A DNA stretch of 13,334 nt from EsbW-18 sp033811555 (GTDB taxonomy: Bacteria > Patescibacteriota > Minisyncoccia > Phycocordibacterales > EsbW-18): positions 1 through 13,334 of the forward strand of contig JAPXOG010000018.1 of the NCBI GenBank assembly GCA_033811555.1, read 5' to 3'. Positions 1 through 7,119 of the stretch are shown here, piece after piece. The position numbers were made by a program, and so were the translations under genes. Within the stretch, counting starts at the first letter, position 1. Every line of letters begins with the position of its first letter. The notes under the pieces are model-generated. The model saw nothing but the letters and a program-made list of their open reading frames with translations, was not told where the DNA came from and ran no database searches.

Positions 1-11
1 CAAACAATAAT

Positions 12-1043
12 CTACAAAGCCCTAACTACCAAAAAACTAAAATAGATTACATAAAAAAACAGGAGAATAATCCCTTCTATTCTACCCAATCTAAAATGAT
101 CTCTTTTATATAACAAAATTAATAAAAGAATTGAAGAAAATAGTGTTATAAAAATATCTAAACGTAATTCAGTTGGAAAAACCATTGGGTTAAATAGAGA
201 AGCAATTCCCAATATTCCTATAAAATTAAATATATTTGAACCTACTACGTTGCCTATCGCTAATTCTGTATTACCTTTCAATGCAGACGTAACAGAAACC
301 GCCACTTCTGGTAAAGAAGTACCTATTCCTATTATGGCCACTCCAATAAGAGCCTCAGAAATTCCAAAAGCTTGGGCTATTGAAGTGGCACCATCTACTA
401 CCCATTTTGATCCCAAAAAAACTCCTACAAAACCTCCGACCATCATTAGGATGGAAGTATAAATAGAATACTTTTTATGCTCCGACTCCTCTTCCCCTCC
501 TTTCATGCGACTAATCAGATATATTAACCATGTAACAAATAAAATAAAAATTATTGAACCTTCAAGAGAAGAAAATCCGTAAAAAGTTGAGGGACCGAAA
601 ATTGGAAAGAACGCAAACGCCATTATCACTAGCACAGCTCCTATATTTATTATTAAATCTTTAAATATTTTAGATTTACTTATAACTATAGGAGAAATTA
701 ACGCTACAATTCCAAGAATAAATAGAGTGTTAAAAGTATTACTTCCCACTATAGTCCCAACCCCTGTATCGGTGCCTTTTATTGCAGAGGTTAAAGTTAC
801 TGCAAGCTCAGGTAAAGAAGTTCCTAAGCCTATAATAACCACCCCTATAATCCACTCTGATACAGAAAAGAGACGGGCAATAGAAGAAGCCCCATCTGTT
901 AGAAAAACCGCTCCTTTAACAAGGATCACAAATCCTATTATAAAAAGCACTGCTGTAATAATTTGCCCCATCCAAACATAAGAATCAAAACTTAAACATA
1001 GGGACTGCAACAGTCCTTGAATTTGATTTAATATTTCAGTCAT
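12..1043 (-). CDS. CaCA-family Na+/Ca2+ antiporter (YrbG-like)
   Basis: This is an integral membrane cation antiporter of the Ca2+:cation (CaCA) superfamily, which usually exchanges Na+ or H+ for Ca2+ across the cytoplasmic membrane. The 343-aa protein shows the two inverted alpha-repeats of the family. Repeat 1 is at about residues 68-112, with GTSLPE at 74-79 and VGSN at 99-102. Repeat 2 is at about 235-280, with GTSLPE at 241-246 and VGSN at 267-270. The Glu in each GTSLPE and the Asn in each VGSN are the known ion-binding positions. A charged cytoplasmic loop (about 181-191, rich in E and K) separates the halves. About ten hydrophobic segments fit the bacterial family length. It ends with TAG and lies 46 nt downstream of the small 94-aa gene on the same strand, so co-transcription is possible. 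The ATG has no clear Shine-Dalgarno. Ion specificity cannot be read from sequence. Confidence 0.93.
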   Translation of the reverse strand: MTEILNQIQGLLQSLCLSFDSYVWMGQIITAVLFIIGFVILVKGAVFLTDGASSIARLFSVSEWIIGVVIIGLGTSLPELAVTLTSAIKGTDTGVGTIVGSNTFNTLFILGIVALISPIVISKSKIFKDLIINIGAVLVIMAFAFFPIFGPSTFYGFSSLEGSIIFILFVTWLIYLISRMKGGEEESEHKKYSIYTSILMMVGGFVGVFLGSKWVVDGATSIAQAFGISEALIGVAIIGIGTSLPEVAVSVTSALKGNTELAIGNVVGSNIFNFIGILGIASLFNPMVFPTELRLDIFITLFSSILLLILLYKRDHFRLGRIEGIILLFFYVIYFSFLVVRAL

Positions 1044-1089
1044 ACAGAATGATCTTTTGTTACTCTAGTTTACGATTGAATTCTACCTA

Positions 1090-1374
1090 TTACCCTCTTT
1101 CAAGTCTTTTTGAAGATTTGCGCCTAACCGGCTTCTTTTTTAAAAAAGTATCTCGAATTTCCGTGGCTTTTTCTTCCATAATCTCTTCTACTACTGCTCC
1201 AGCTCCGTGAATAACTCGCTCCCCTTCTTCCCGCACCGCACTAACAACTTTATGAGCATCTCGTGCAATACCAAACACATGCCATCCGATAAGAGCCCCG
1301 ATAATTGTAGCAACTACAACGGATACGCCAATTACAATAAAGAAAACATCTACAACCTGTAATGTGCCTAACAT
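1090..1374 (-). CDS. Small single-TM protein with basic C-terminus, function unknown
   Basis: I do not recognise a family for this 94-aa protein. It has one strongly hydrophobic N-terminal segment (about residues 7-32). A charged helical stretch rich in A, V, E and R follows (about 36-75), then a very basic tail (KKKPVRRKSSKR near 79-90). The likely topology is a bitopic protein with a cytoplasmic, possibly membrane- or nucleic-acid-contacting tail. The heptad-like spacing in the middle could allow an amphipathic helix or oligomerisation. It has its own extended -10 element eight nucleotides before the ATG and no Shine-Dalgarno. It stands between metG and the antiporter on the same strand. 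Codon structure, a clean start and stop, and a plausible promoter make it a real gene rather than chance. Confidence 0.75.
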   Translation of the reverse strand: MLGTLQVVDVFFIVIGVSVVVATIIGALIGWHVFGIARDAHKVVSAVREEGERVIHGAGAVVEEIMEEKATEIRDTFLKKKPVRRKSSKRLERG

Positions 1375-1382
1375 ATGAACTC

Positions 1383-1391
1383 AGTATAACA
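1383..1391 (-). promoter_or_regulatory. Extended -10 promoter of the 94-aa gene, leaderless type
   Basis: On the minus strand this reads TGTTATACT, an extended -10 (TGn plus TATACT). The hexamer ends eight nucleotides before the ATG at 1374, so transcription would begin at or next to the start codon. No -35 consensus and no Shine-Dalgarno are seen. The identical nonamer precedes metG at the same distance. Confidence 0.55.
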
Positions 1392-1436
1392 TAGCAAGGT
1401 TCCAGTTTTCTAATTAGCTCCGACCAATAAAATTTG

Positions 1437-1462
1437 AGCGGATTTACTCAGAGTAATCCGCT
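1437..1462 (-). terminator. Hairpin terminator downstream of metG
   Basis: The stem is AGCGGATT plus ACT paired with AGT plus AATCCGCT, with one bulged T and a tight loop. On the minus strand it is followed by CAAATTTTATT, a moderate T-rich tract. It lies about 37 nt past the metG stop and before the promoter of the next gene, so it probably ends the metG transcript. Confidence 0.6.
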
Positions 1463-1498
1463 ATATTCAATATTTTAGCTTATACGTTACGAAAAACT

Positions 1499-2923
1499 CT
1501 ACTGAGTTTTTTTCTCAAGTCTAGCAAACAGTCCATCTGGTTTTGTAATTGCATCTGCCGTAAACACATCTATGAGACGTTGTGATGACAGTGGCATAAA
1601 CGGAGAACAATCCCTGGCTATGCCTATCAAGCGACACACATACATGCGCAAAACCTCCGAAAGTGACTTCCCTTCTAATTTCCACGGCGCGTCTTCATTT
1701 ATACGTTTGTCTAGCTCAGTCACTCGTTCCCATATATAAGAAAGTGCTTCATCAGGAGAAACCCGAGCAAACGCCTCTGCAATTCGACCATCAACTTCCT
1801 CTGCATCAGACATAGAAAACCCTCCGAGTCCAACTTTCTCACAAAGTTTCGCCACTCTAGATGCTAGATTGCCGATCCCATTTGCCAAATCAGCGTTATA
1901 CTTTTCATCAAAACGAGCCAACGAAATGTCGCCGTCATTTCCAAATGGAAACGCAGATACCAACAAATAACGAGCGCCGTCCACTCCGTACCGCTCCACA
2001 AGCATCGCTGGGTCAATAACATTTCCAATAGATTTGCTCATTTTTTGACCATCTACTGTAAAAAACCCGTGAGCAAAAACAATTTTTGGAAGTTCAAGCC
2101 CCACAGCGTGTAACAGAGCCTCCCATATAAATGCATGAAACCATAAAATATCTTTTGCTAGAAGATGAACATCAGCTGGCCAAAAATGTTCCCGTCCAGA
2201 CAAAAACTTTGTGGCCGTATAGTAATTAAAAAGAGCATCAATCCATACATATACAGTGTGTTCTTGATCCCAAGGCAAAGGAATTCCCCACGGCACACCA
2301 GTTCGTGAGATAGAAATATCCTTAACCCCAGCTCGAACCTTTGCAAGAATTTCGTTCTTCTTTTCTACTGGCAACACTCGATACCTGTCTTCTTCAAGCA
2401 TACGCAGTACTTCTGGAGCCAACTCTGAAAGCTTGAGAAAATAGTTTTCCTCCTCTCGTTCATCAAGAGTTTTATTTGGATGCAGAGGGCATCGATTTTC
2501 GTCTGCTTCATCTGGAAGGATATAACGCTCACAACCTACACAATAAAGCCCTTTATACGCGCCTTTATAAATGTATCCATTGTCATACAGCGACTGAAGA
2601 ATCTCCTGAACAAGGTTTATGTGACGTTTGTCAGTGGTTCTAAAAAAATGATCATGCGATATATTAAGTAATTCCCATGCCTTCTGAAACTGCCCGGCTA
2701 CTTCATCAGTAAATTCCTGAGGACTTTTTCCAGCAGTAACTGCTGCTTCAGCTATCTTTTGGCCGTGTTCGTCTGTTCCAGTAAGAAAAAAAACATTCTC
2801 TCCTCCGAGAGTGTTTCTGTAATAGCGAGCAAAAACATCAGCAACAAGCGTAGTATACGCATGACCTACATGCGGTTTGTCATTGACATAGTATATTGGC
2901 GTGGTTATATAAAACTTTTTCAT
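1499..2923 (-). CDS. metG: Methionyl-tRNA synthetase
   Basis: This class I aminoacyl-tRNA synthetase charges tRNA-Met with methionine in the cytoplasm. With the ATG at 2923 the protein is 474 aa. The HIGH-type signature reads HVGH at 18-21 and the KMSKS loop is at 294-298. A single-knuckle zinc site in the connective-peptide region has Cys 128, Cys 131, Cys 145 and His 148 (CVGC then CPLH). The anticodon-binding helical domain fills the C-terminal third. The EMAPII-like tRNA-binding domain present at the C-terminus of longer homologues is absent, as in compact bacterial MetRS. A GTG three bases upstream could also serve. I chose the ATG because the extended -10 at 2932-2940 leaves almost no leader and GGAG is only two bases away. 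The gene is monocistronic by its promoter and terminator. Confidence 0.97.
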   Translation of the reverse strand: MKKFYITTPIYYVNDKPHVGHAYTTLVADVFARYYRNTLGGENVFFLTGTDEHGQKIAEAAVTAGKSPQEFTDEVAGQFQKAWELLNISHDHFFRTTDKRHINLVQEILQSLYDNGYIYKGAYKGLYCVGCERYILPDEADENRCPLHPNKTLDEREEENYFLKLSELAPEVLRMLEEDRYRVLPVEKKNEILAKVRAGVKDISISRTGVPWGIPLPWDQEHTVYVWIDALFNYYTATKFLSGREHFWPADVHLLAKDILWFHAFIWEALLHAVGLELPKIVFAHGFFTVDGQKMSKSIGNVIDPAMLVERYGVDGARYLLVSAFPFGNDGDISLARFDEKYNADLANGIGNLASRVAKLCEKVGLGGFSMSDAEEVDGRIAEAFARVSPDEALSYIWERVTELDKRINEDAPWKLEGKSLSEVLRMYVCRLIGIARDCSPFMPLSSQRLIDVFTADAITKPDGLFARLEKKTQ

Positions 2924-2931
2924 CACTCCAC

Positions 2932-2940
2932 AGTATAACA
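2932..2940 (-). promoter_or_regulatory. Extended -10 promoter of metG, leaderless type
   Basis: The minus strand reads TGTTATACT, identical to the element before the 94-aa gene. The TATACT hexamer ends eight nucleotides before the metG ATG. The -35 region is only a T-run. The expected start of transcription falls at the start codon or within two bases of it. Confidence 0.55.
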
Positions 2941-2950
2941 GAAACCATTT

Positions 2951-2968
2951 GTATAAAAAATTTTATAC
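2951..2968. repeat. AT-rich inverted repeat between the CAP gene and metG
   Basis: GTATAAAA and TTTTATAC flank two A residues, giving an 8-bp perfect inverted repeat. It lies 17 nt beyond the stop of the CAP-domain gene and upstream of the metG promoter. It could be a weak terminator for the former or a protein site. No T-run follows it on the minus strand, so a terminator role is unsure. Confidence 0.35.
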
Positions 2969-2985
2969 TAAAATTTAAGTCAATA

Positions 2986-3957
2986 TTATCGCGCACACAG
3001 ATTATAAGATTTAACTTGATAGTTATATTTCTCTATAAGATCTTTAACTTCAGCGTTTAGTAAGTTATATGTATTGACCAAGCTATTGTATGAATCAATT
3101 TTTTCAATATAAGAGGGTCCATATTTTTGTTTTGTTTTCTCTATCTCACTAAATGCCTCTTCAAGAATTCTTTTTGTTTCTTTAAGTGCTTTTTGGGTTT
3201 CTTCTATGCGTTTTTCTAAATCCTTATTGGGTAATACACAATCAGATGCAGGTCGCCCAAACTCTTGCGCTATAAACCAAACACGTCCTCCTTCAAACAT
3301 ACCTTGCCCTACAGCTACTCCTATATCAGTAAATGAAGTACTAACTATATTTTTACGATGACCAGGTGAATTCATCCAACCTTCAGCTATTTCAGCACTA
3401 CTTTCATAATTACCTAGCGCAAGATTTTCTGCTATTGCAATGTGCTCATAACCTGCATTATTAGCCAGATCTTCTGGACCCTTCCCTTCTGGTGACTTAT
3501 GTCCAAAGTATTTATGCAAAATCATATCATCAACTTTTGCCTGAGCAGCGGAAGTTAATTTTGCATTAAAAGAAAGCGGAAAAAGACCGAACTTGGCACG
3601 TTGAGCATTTGTTTCAGTAATAATGTCTAAAGCAGTCACCGCCCCTCCAATCTCATTTATTTTGTTTGAAGTATTTTCTTTAGGTAAATTAGAATTAGTC
3701 TGTCCAGATATTGTTTTTTGATGTAAGGACTTCTCTTTATCTGAATTCTTATCTTCTGAAAATTGTTCGCCGTCTTTTAAATTAGAAGTGGCCTCTTCCT
3801 GAACCAACTGCTCTTCCATCGTCGTAAATGTTTCTCTTTCTATAGAAGGTTGAAATGGCGTATATTCTGACACCCTCTCTTCAAACAGCACCACCGTGCC
3901 AACAACAATAGCCGATCCTATAAGCGCAATTGGAAGAATTCTTTTTGTTAAATTCAT
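2986..3957 (-). CDS. Membrane-anchored CAP/SCP-domain protein with C-terminal coiled coil
   Basis: This is an extracytoplasmic protein with a CAP (SCP/PR-1, YkwD-like) domain, whose biochemical role in bacteria is poorly defined. With the ATG at 3957 it is 323 aa. A signal-anchor helix is at about 6-24, then a Ser/Thr/Lys/Glu-rich linker to about 105. The CAP domain at about 110-236 has the usual polar positions: His in YFGHKS, Glu in AEN, His in PGHRKNI and Glu in AQEFG. An 80-residue charged helical tail follows, bounded by two cysteines (one in DCVL, one four residues from the end) that could form a disulfide outside the cell. An upstream ATG at 3972 adds five residues. I prefer 3957 because AGAAGG sits six bases before it and TATAAT at 3985-3990 supplies a short leader. 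The region is AT-rich, suggesting accessory DNA. Confidence 0.88.
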   Translation of the reverse strand: MNLTKRILPIALIGSAIVVGTVVLFEERVSEYTPFQPSIERETFTTMEEQLVQEEATSNLKDGEQFSEDKNSDKEKSLHQKTISGQTNSNLPKENTSNKINEIGGAVTALDIITETNAQRAKFGLFPLSFNAKLTSAAQAKVDDMILHKYFGHKSPEGKGPEDLANNAGYEHIAIAENLALGNYESSAEIAEGWMNSPGHRKNIVSTSFTDIGVAVGQGMFEGGRVWFIAQEFGRPASDCVLPNKDLEKRIEETQKALKETKRILEEAFSEIEKTKQKYGPSYIEKIDSYNSLVNTYNLLNAEVKDLIEKYNYQVKSYNLCAR

Positions 3958-3984
3958 ATAATGCCTTCTCATCTACTTATTATG

Positions 3985-3990
3985 ATTATA
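3985..3990 (-). promoter_or_regulatory. TATAAT -10 element of the CAP-domain gene
   Basis: A perfect TATAAT on the minus strand lies 27 nt before the ATG at 3957. It predicts a leader of about 20 nt that contains the AGAAGG ribosome-binding site. No convincing -35 was found at 16-18 bp. Confidence 0.45.
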
Positions 3991-4134
3991 CCCCTATATA
4001 CATATGCTGATATTTGATAAAAGAATAAGGCCGATTATAAGGATGATTAAGAATATGCCTATCTTATATTTAGTAGATAGAGATTTATACTTTATAATTA
4101 TGTTATTCGCAATAAACAATTATTCATTGTAACC

Positions 4135-4390
4135 TTATTTTTTATCCGGAAAAAAATATAAATACTCCTCAAACCATCTTTTTATTGTTTCCATTTCAAT
4201 TTCTATTTTTCCTTTATCTAAAGAGATGTTTTCTTCGATATTTTGATATATTTCCCTCCACACTTTACGTCCTATAAAATTTAATTCATAGCCTATAATT
4301 TCTTTTAGATTTATAAAAAATATACACAAAAAAACTAAAAAGAATTAGGAAGCCTGGAACTATTATTAAAATTTGATTTGTTGTATTCAT
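4135..4390 (-). pseudogene. Small membrane protein gene interrupted by a 1-nt frameshift
   Basis: An ATG at 4390, three bases after the regulator stop codon, opens a frame beginning MNTTNQILIIVPGFLILF. It hits TGA at 4286-4288 after 34 codons. An overlapping frame continues to a TAA at 4135-4137 and encodes a charged 50-60-residue segment ending WFEEYLYFFPDKK. The frames join if one T is removed from the seven-T run at about 4328-4334 (minus-strand sense). The result is one 84-aa protein with a single N-terminal TM helix (about residues 7-28) and a cytoplasmic charged domain. Read this way it is a partner gene of the XRE regulator in a two-gene operon. It could be a true pseudogene, a homopolymer sequencing error, phase variation at the T-run, or two tiny ORFs. 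No known family was recognised. Confidence 0.5.
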
Positions 4391-4393
4391 AAT

Positions 4394-4600
4394 TTATCCC
4401 AATAATTCGCTAGTTGACACATCGAGTGCGCTAGCAATTTTACTTAGTGTTGAAAGAGTTGGGTTATTTTTTCCTTTCTCTATATTACTCACAAAAGATC
4501 GATCTACACCTAATATTCGTGCGAATTCTATTTGACTGATATTTTTTTCAATTCTAAGTTTTTTGATATTTTCTCCCAACTTTTTAGCTTCTTCTTTCAT
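4394..4600 (-). CDS. XRE-family helix-turn-helix regulator
   Basis: This is a small DNA-binding transcriptional regulator of the Xre/Cro-CI (HTH_3) type. From the ATG at 4600 the product is 68 aa, essentially one HTH domain: LGENIKKLRIEKNISQ, then EFARILGVDRSFVSNIEKGK as turn and recognition helix, then NPTLSTLSKIASALDV. An upstream in-frame ATG at 4684 would add 28 residues, unlike the family, and would cross the promoter, so I reject it. An extended -10 (TGTTATGAT) lies seven bases before the ATG, giving a probably leaderless mRNA. A perfect 10-bp palindrome overlapping the promoter upstream is a good autoregulatory operator candidate. The next gene starts three bases after the TAA, so the small membrane protein is translationally linked. 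Such regulator plus membrane-protein pairs occur in mobile and stress loci. Confidence 0.85.
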   Translation of the reverse strand: MKEEAKKLGENIKKLRIEKNISQIEFARILGVDRSFVSNIEKGKNNPTLSTLSKIASALDVSTSELLG

Positions 4601-4607
4601 GAGAGTT

Positions 4608-4627
4608 ATCATAACACACAACGTTGT
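4608..4627 (-). promoter_or_regulatory. Promoter and palindromic operator candidate of the XRE gene
   Basis: On the minus strand TGTTATGAT (4616 to 4608) is an extended -10 ending seven bases before the ATG. Just upstream, 4618-4627 is the perfect palindrome ACAACGTTGT, placed in the spacer between the -10 and the expected -35. A dimeric HTH protein bound there would block RNA polymerase. The operator role is inferred. Confidence 0.45.
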
Positions 4628-4702
4628 AGTATAAAACAACAAAATCTTTCTTGGTGTGAGAAAAGTTTTTGATGTAAAAAGCAATCTTTGGATAGCTCGA
4701 GT

Positions 4703-4776
4703 TGGTTGCCGGGCTAGGATTCGAACCTAGATGACATGATTCAGAGTCATGTATCCTACCATTAGATGACCCGGCA
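4703..4776 (-). tRNA. tRNA-Gln (anticodon CTG)
   Basis: This is a complete cloverleaf on the minus strand. The acceptor is TGCCGGG with CCCGGCA. The D-arm contains AATGGTA. The anticodon stem CATGA/TCATG encloses the loop CTCTGAA, so the anticodon is CTG, reading CAG. The T-arm is CTAGG, TTCGAAT, CCTAG. The discriminator is A and CCA is encoded (4703-4705). It lies upstream of the XRE regulator on the same strand. Confidence 0.95.
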
Positions 4777-4835
4777 AATTAGTTTCCACTATACAGGGCG
4801 CATTTTACGCTGTTTAAGAGGGTTTTTCAATGTCT

Positions 4836-4863
4836 TTGCGCTCTACAGAATAGAGCGTACACT
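4836..4863 (+). promoter_or_regulatory. rarA promoter with inverted-repeat operator candidate
   Basis: TTGCGC at 4836-4841 and TACACT at 4858-4863 are spaced by 16 bp. TACACT ends nine bases before the rarA ATG and no Shine-Dalgarno is present. A perfect inverted repeat, CGCTCTA and TAGAGCG around a 5-nt centre (4839-4857), overlaps the -35 and fills the spacer. That is the expected position for a repressor operator. Both the promoter and the operator role are inferred. Confidence 0.4.
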
Positions 4864-4872
4864 GGCAATAAC

Positions 4873-6072
4873 ATGGAACCACTCGCTTCTCGCATACGCC
4901 CAAAAAACCTAGACGAGTTCGTGGGACAAAAACATCTGATTGGCCCTGGAAAACCATTGCGTATTGCTATAGAAAATAAAGAGTTATTTTCATTTATTCT
5001 TTGGGGTCCTCCTGGATCCGGTAAGACAACACTGGCGCGAATTTACGCTCATTCTGTTGAAGCAGACTTTCATGAGCTTTCTGCAGTATCTGCAAGCAAA
5101 GAAGATATAAAAAAAATACTACCAACCGGCACTCTACAATTTAACAAGCCAATTGTGCTGTTTATAGATGAAATCCATAGATTTAACAAAGCACAACAAG
5201 ATTTTTTATTACCTTATGTAGAACGAGGAACTATCACGTTTATAGGAGCCACTACTGAAAATCCTTCATTTGAGGTTATCTCTCCCCTGCTATCTCGATG
5301 TCGTGTTTTTGTTCTTGAGGAGTTACATGAACAAGACATGGAAAATATTATTTTGCGTGCTTCAAAAAAACTTTCACTAAAAATTTCACGAGAATCTCTT
5401 GATTGGCTTGTTGCTGTTGCAGGAGGAGATGCGCGCCAAGCTCTCAGCATTTTAGAAACCACAAAAAACTTATACAAAACGGCTACTCTTACCCACCTTA
5501 AAGAAGCAGTTCAAAGCCGACATATACGTTATGACAAAAAAGGAGAGGAACATTACAACGTTGTTTCAGCTTTTATTAAATCAATGCGCGCGTCACAAAG
5601 CGATGCCGCACTATATTACCTAGCACGTATGATTGAGGTGGGAGAAGATCCTCTCTTTATCGCGCGTCGCATGGTAATTTTTGCTAGCGAGGATATTGGT
5701 CTCGCGCAACCAACAGCTCTTGTTGTTGCAAACGCAGTGTTTCGTGCTGTAGAAACTGTTGGTTACCCCGAAGCCACAATCAACCTAGCTCATGGTGTAG
5801 CATATCTTTCAAAAGCAGAAAAAAACCGTAACGTGTATAACGCTCTACGTAGCGCTCAAGAAGATGTGAAAAAATATGGGGCACTTCCAGTACCTTTACT
5901 GGTGCGAAACCCAATTACAAAATTGATGAAAAATCTTAATTACGGCAAAGGGTATGATAAATACACGAAAGAAGATCTTCTCCCAAAGAAACTTCAAGGT
6001 CGCGTTTACTTGAAAAATGCTTCTGCACAAACTCAACCTATTTCAAATCAAACGAAAAAAGAAAGGACATAG
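4873..6072 (+). CDS. rarA: Replication-associated recombination protein A (AAA+ ATPase)
   Basis: RarA (MgsA/WRNIP1 family) is a tetrameric AAA+ ATPase acting at stalled replication forks and on SSB-coated or gapped DNA, related to clamp-loader subunits. The 399-aa protein begins MEPLASRIRPKNLDEFVGQ, the typical family start. It has Walker A GPPGSGKT at 45-52, Walker B LFIDEIHRF at about 96-104, sensor 1 in ATTENP at 126-131, and LLSRCR near 139-144 with the likely arginine finger. The sensor 2 region is GGDARQAL. The C-terminal helical and tetramerisation region contains IARRMVIFASEDIG and AVQSRHIRYDKKGEEHY. It is the only plus-strand gene between the minus-strand clusters. Its last codons overlap the terminator of the convergent ftsX transcript. 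The upstream inverted repeat hints at regulated expression. Confidence 0.96.
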   Translation: MEPLASRIRPKNLDEFVGQKHLIGPGKPLRIAIENKELFSFILWGPPGSGKTTLARIYAHSVEADFHELSAVSASKEDIKKILPTGTLQFNKPIVLFIDEIHRFNKAQQDFLLPYVERGTITFIGATTENPSFEVISPLLSRCRVFVLEELHEQDMENIILRASKKLSLKISRESLDWLVAVAGGDARQALSILETTKNLYKTATLTHLKEAVQSRHIRYDKKGEEHYNVVSAFIKSMRASQSDAALYYLARMIEVGEDPLFIARRMVIFASEDIGLAQPTALVVANAVFRAVETVGYPEATINLAHGVAYLSKAEKNRNVYNALRSAQEDVKKYGALPVPLLVRNPITKLMKNLNYGKGYDKYTKEDLLPKKLQGRVYLKNASAQTQPISNQTKKERT

Positions 6073-6086
6073 AGTTATCTATGCCC
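6054..6086 (-). terminator. Rho-independent terminator of the ftsX transcript, inside the rarA 3' end
   Basis: On the minus strand GGGCATAG pairs with CTATGTCC over a 6-nt loop (8 bp including one G-U). It is followed directly by TTTCTTTTTT. It starts about 21 nt after the ftsX stop. Read on the plus strand the stem has an A-C mismatch and no T-run, so it should act only for the minus strand. The T-run is the Lys-rich end of the rarA coding sequence. Confidence 0.75.
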
Positions 6087-6107
6087 TATAAATCCTTACT
6101 AGGTATT

Positions 6108-7034
6108 TTATACTTTCAAATACCTGCGAACTGCAAAGAAACTTGATATAGCTCCAAGTAATACACCTGCTACAAGAATGATTGAGAATATTTGACCAAA
6201 GTTTTCTAAGTAATAATCAAATACGTTTATCGAACCGAAGAACCGTTCAGTAAATGGACCCACCCATAGCGTTACTGGGTAAAAAAGCGCCAAAACTATA
6301 AGTGCTGCAGTAACTCCGTACATAACACCCTCCACGACAAACGGACTGCGTACATATAAATTTGAAGCACCTACCAAGCGCATCACAGAAATTTCTTCTC
6401 GTGCTGTATAAATTGCAAGGCGAATAGTATTGACAGTAATGATAAGTGAAAGAAATATCAAAACCAAAGAAATTGAGAATCCTAACCGTTCTGTTGATTT
6501 TATAATTTCAGTAAGACGTTCAATCACAATCTTGTTGTCGTAGTAGTTAATTTTTTGGATGATGGCTTGTTCCCCCGCACCAAGCGCTGCGCCACTTTCA
6601 AGAAATGCAGCTACAGCTTCGTATTGAGAAGTTTCCTTTGCACGAATGTTAAATACCGCACCAAGAGGATTATCATCCAACTCTTCAAGAGCTCCCAAAA
6701 TAGTGTGGTCATCCGCGTGTCGTTCCTTAAAGTTCACTAAGGCTTCTTCTCGATTTATATACTCAACCGAAGCAACTTCTGGAAGCGCCTCAAGCGTACT
6801 TTTAAGAGCTAAAATATCGCTTTCAGGAGCATCGGTCATAAAGTACACATTTATATCAACTTTGCTTTGTAACTGTAAAAGCGAGGACTCCAAAACAGCC
6901 CCTAAAAATATAACTGATCCTAGCGTAAACAGTGTAACCACCATAATAAGAACAGAAGCAAACGACACAAACCCATTGCGCCAGAAGTTTACAAAGCCTG
7001 CTTTTGTTACACGTTTTACTTTTGTCCAAAACAT
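6108..7034 (-). CDS. ftsX: Cell-division ABC transporter-like permease FtsX
   Basis: FtsX is the membrane subunit of FtsEX, which activates peptidoglycan hydrolases at the division site by conformational signalling rather than transport. The 308-aa protein has the canonical plan. TM1 is at about 24-46. An extracytoplasmic domain at about 47-180 contains the PLGAVFNIRAKE-type segment. TM2 is at 185-208, TM3 at 235-255 and TM4 at 280-303. The conserved cytoplasmic segment AREEISVMRLVGAS (211-224) lies after TM2 and contacts the ATPase. It ends VRRYLKV. It follows ftsE after a 147-nt AT-rich gap, unusual because these genes often overlap. A candidate internal promoter is in the gap. No hydrolase gene follows; transcription ends at the terminator overlapping rarA. 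Confidence 0.95.
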   Translation of the reverse strand: MFWTKVKRVTKAGFVNFWRNGFVSFASVLIMVVTLFTLGSVIFLGAVLESSLLQLQSKVDINVYFMTDAPESDILALKSTLEALPEVASVEYINREEALVNFKERHADDHTILGALEELDDNPLGAVFNIRAKETSQYEAVAAFLESGAALGAGEQAIIQKINYYDNKIVIERLTEIIKSTERLGFSISLVLIFLSLIITVNTIRLAIYTAREEISVMRLVGASNLYVRSPFVVEGVMYGVTAALIVLALFYPVTLWVGPFTERFFGSINVFDYYLENFGQIFSIILVAGVLLGAISSFFAVRRYLKV

Positions 7035-7119
7035 ATGATGATGTATAAGAAGAAATATAAATATTTAAATCTGAAATTATTATTTATTGTCTTAATTTTG
7101 AATTATTATCACAGCTGAA

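Noticed and set aside
250..981. Plus-strand open frames across the antiporter gene
   Set aside because: They are antisense to a well-supported CaCA gene, and their mirrored SGKEVP motifs come from the two alpha-repeats on the other strand.
4600..4776. tRNA-Gln 3' end as attachment site for a mobile element carrying the CAP and XRE genes
   Set aside because: No direct repeat of the tRNA end, integrase or transposase was found in the window.
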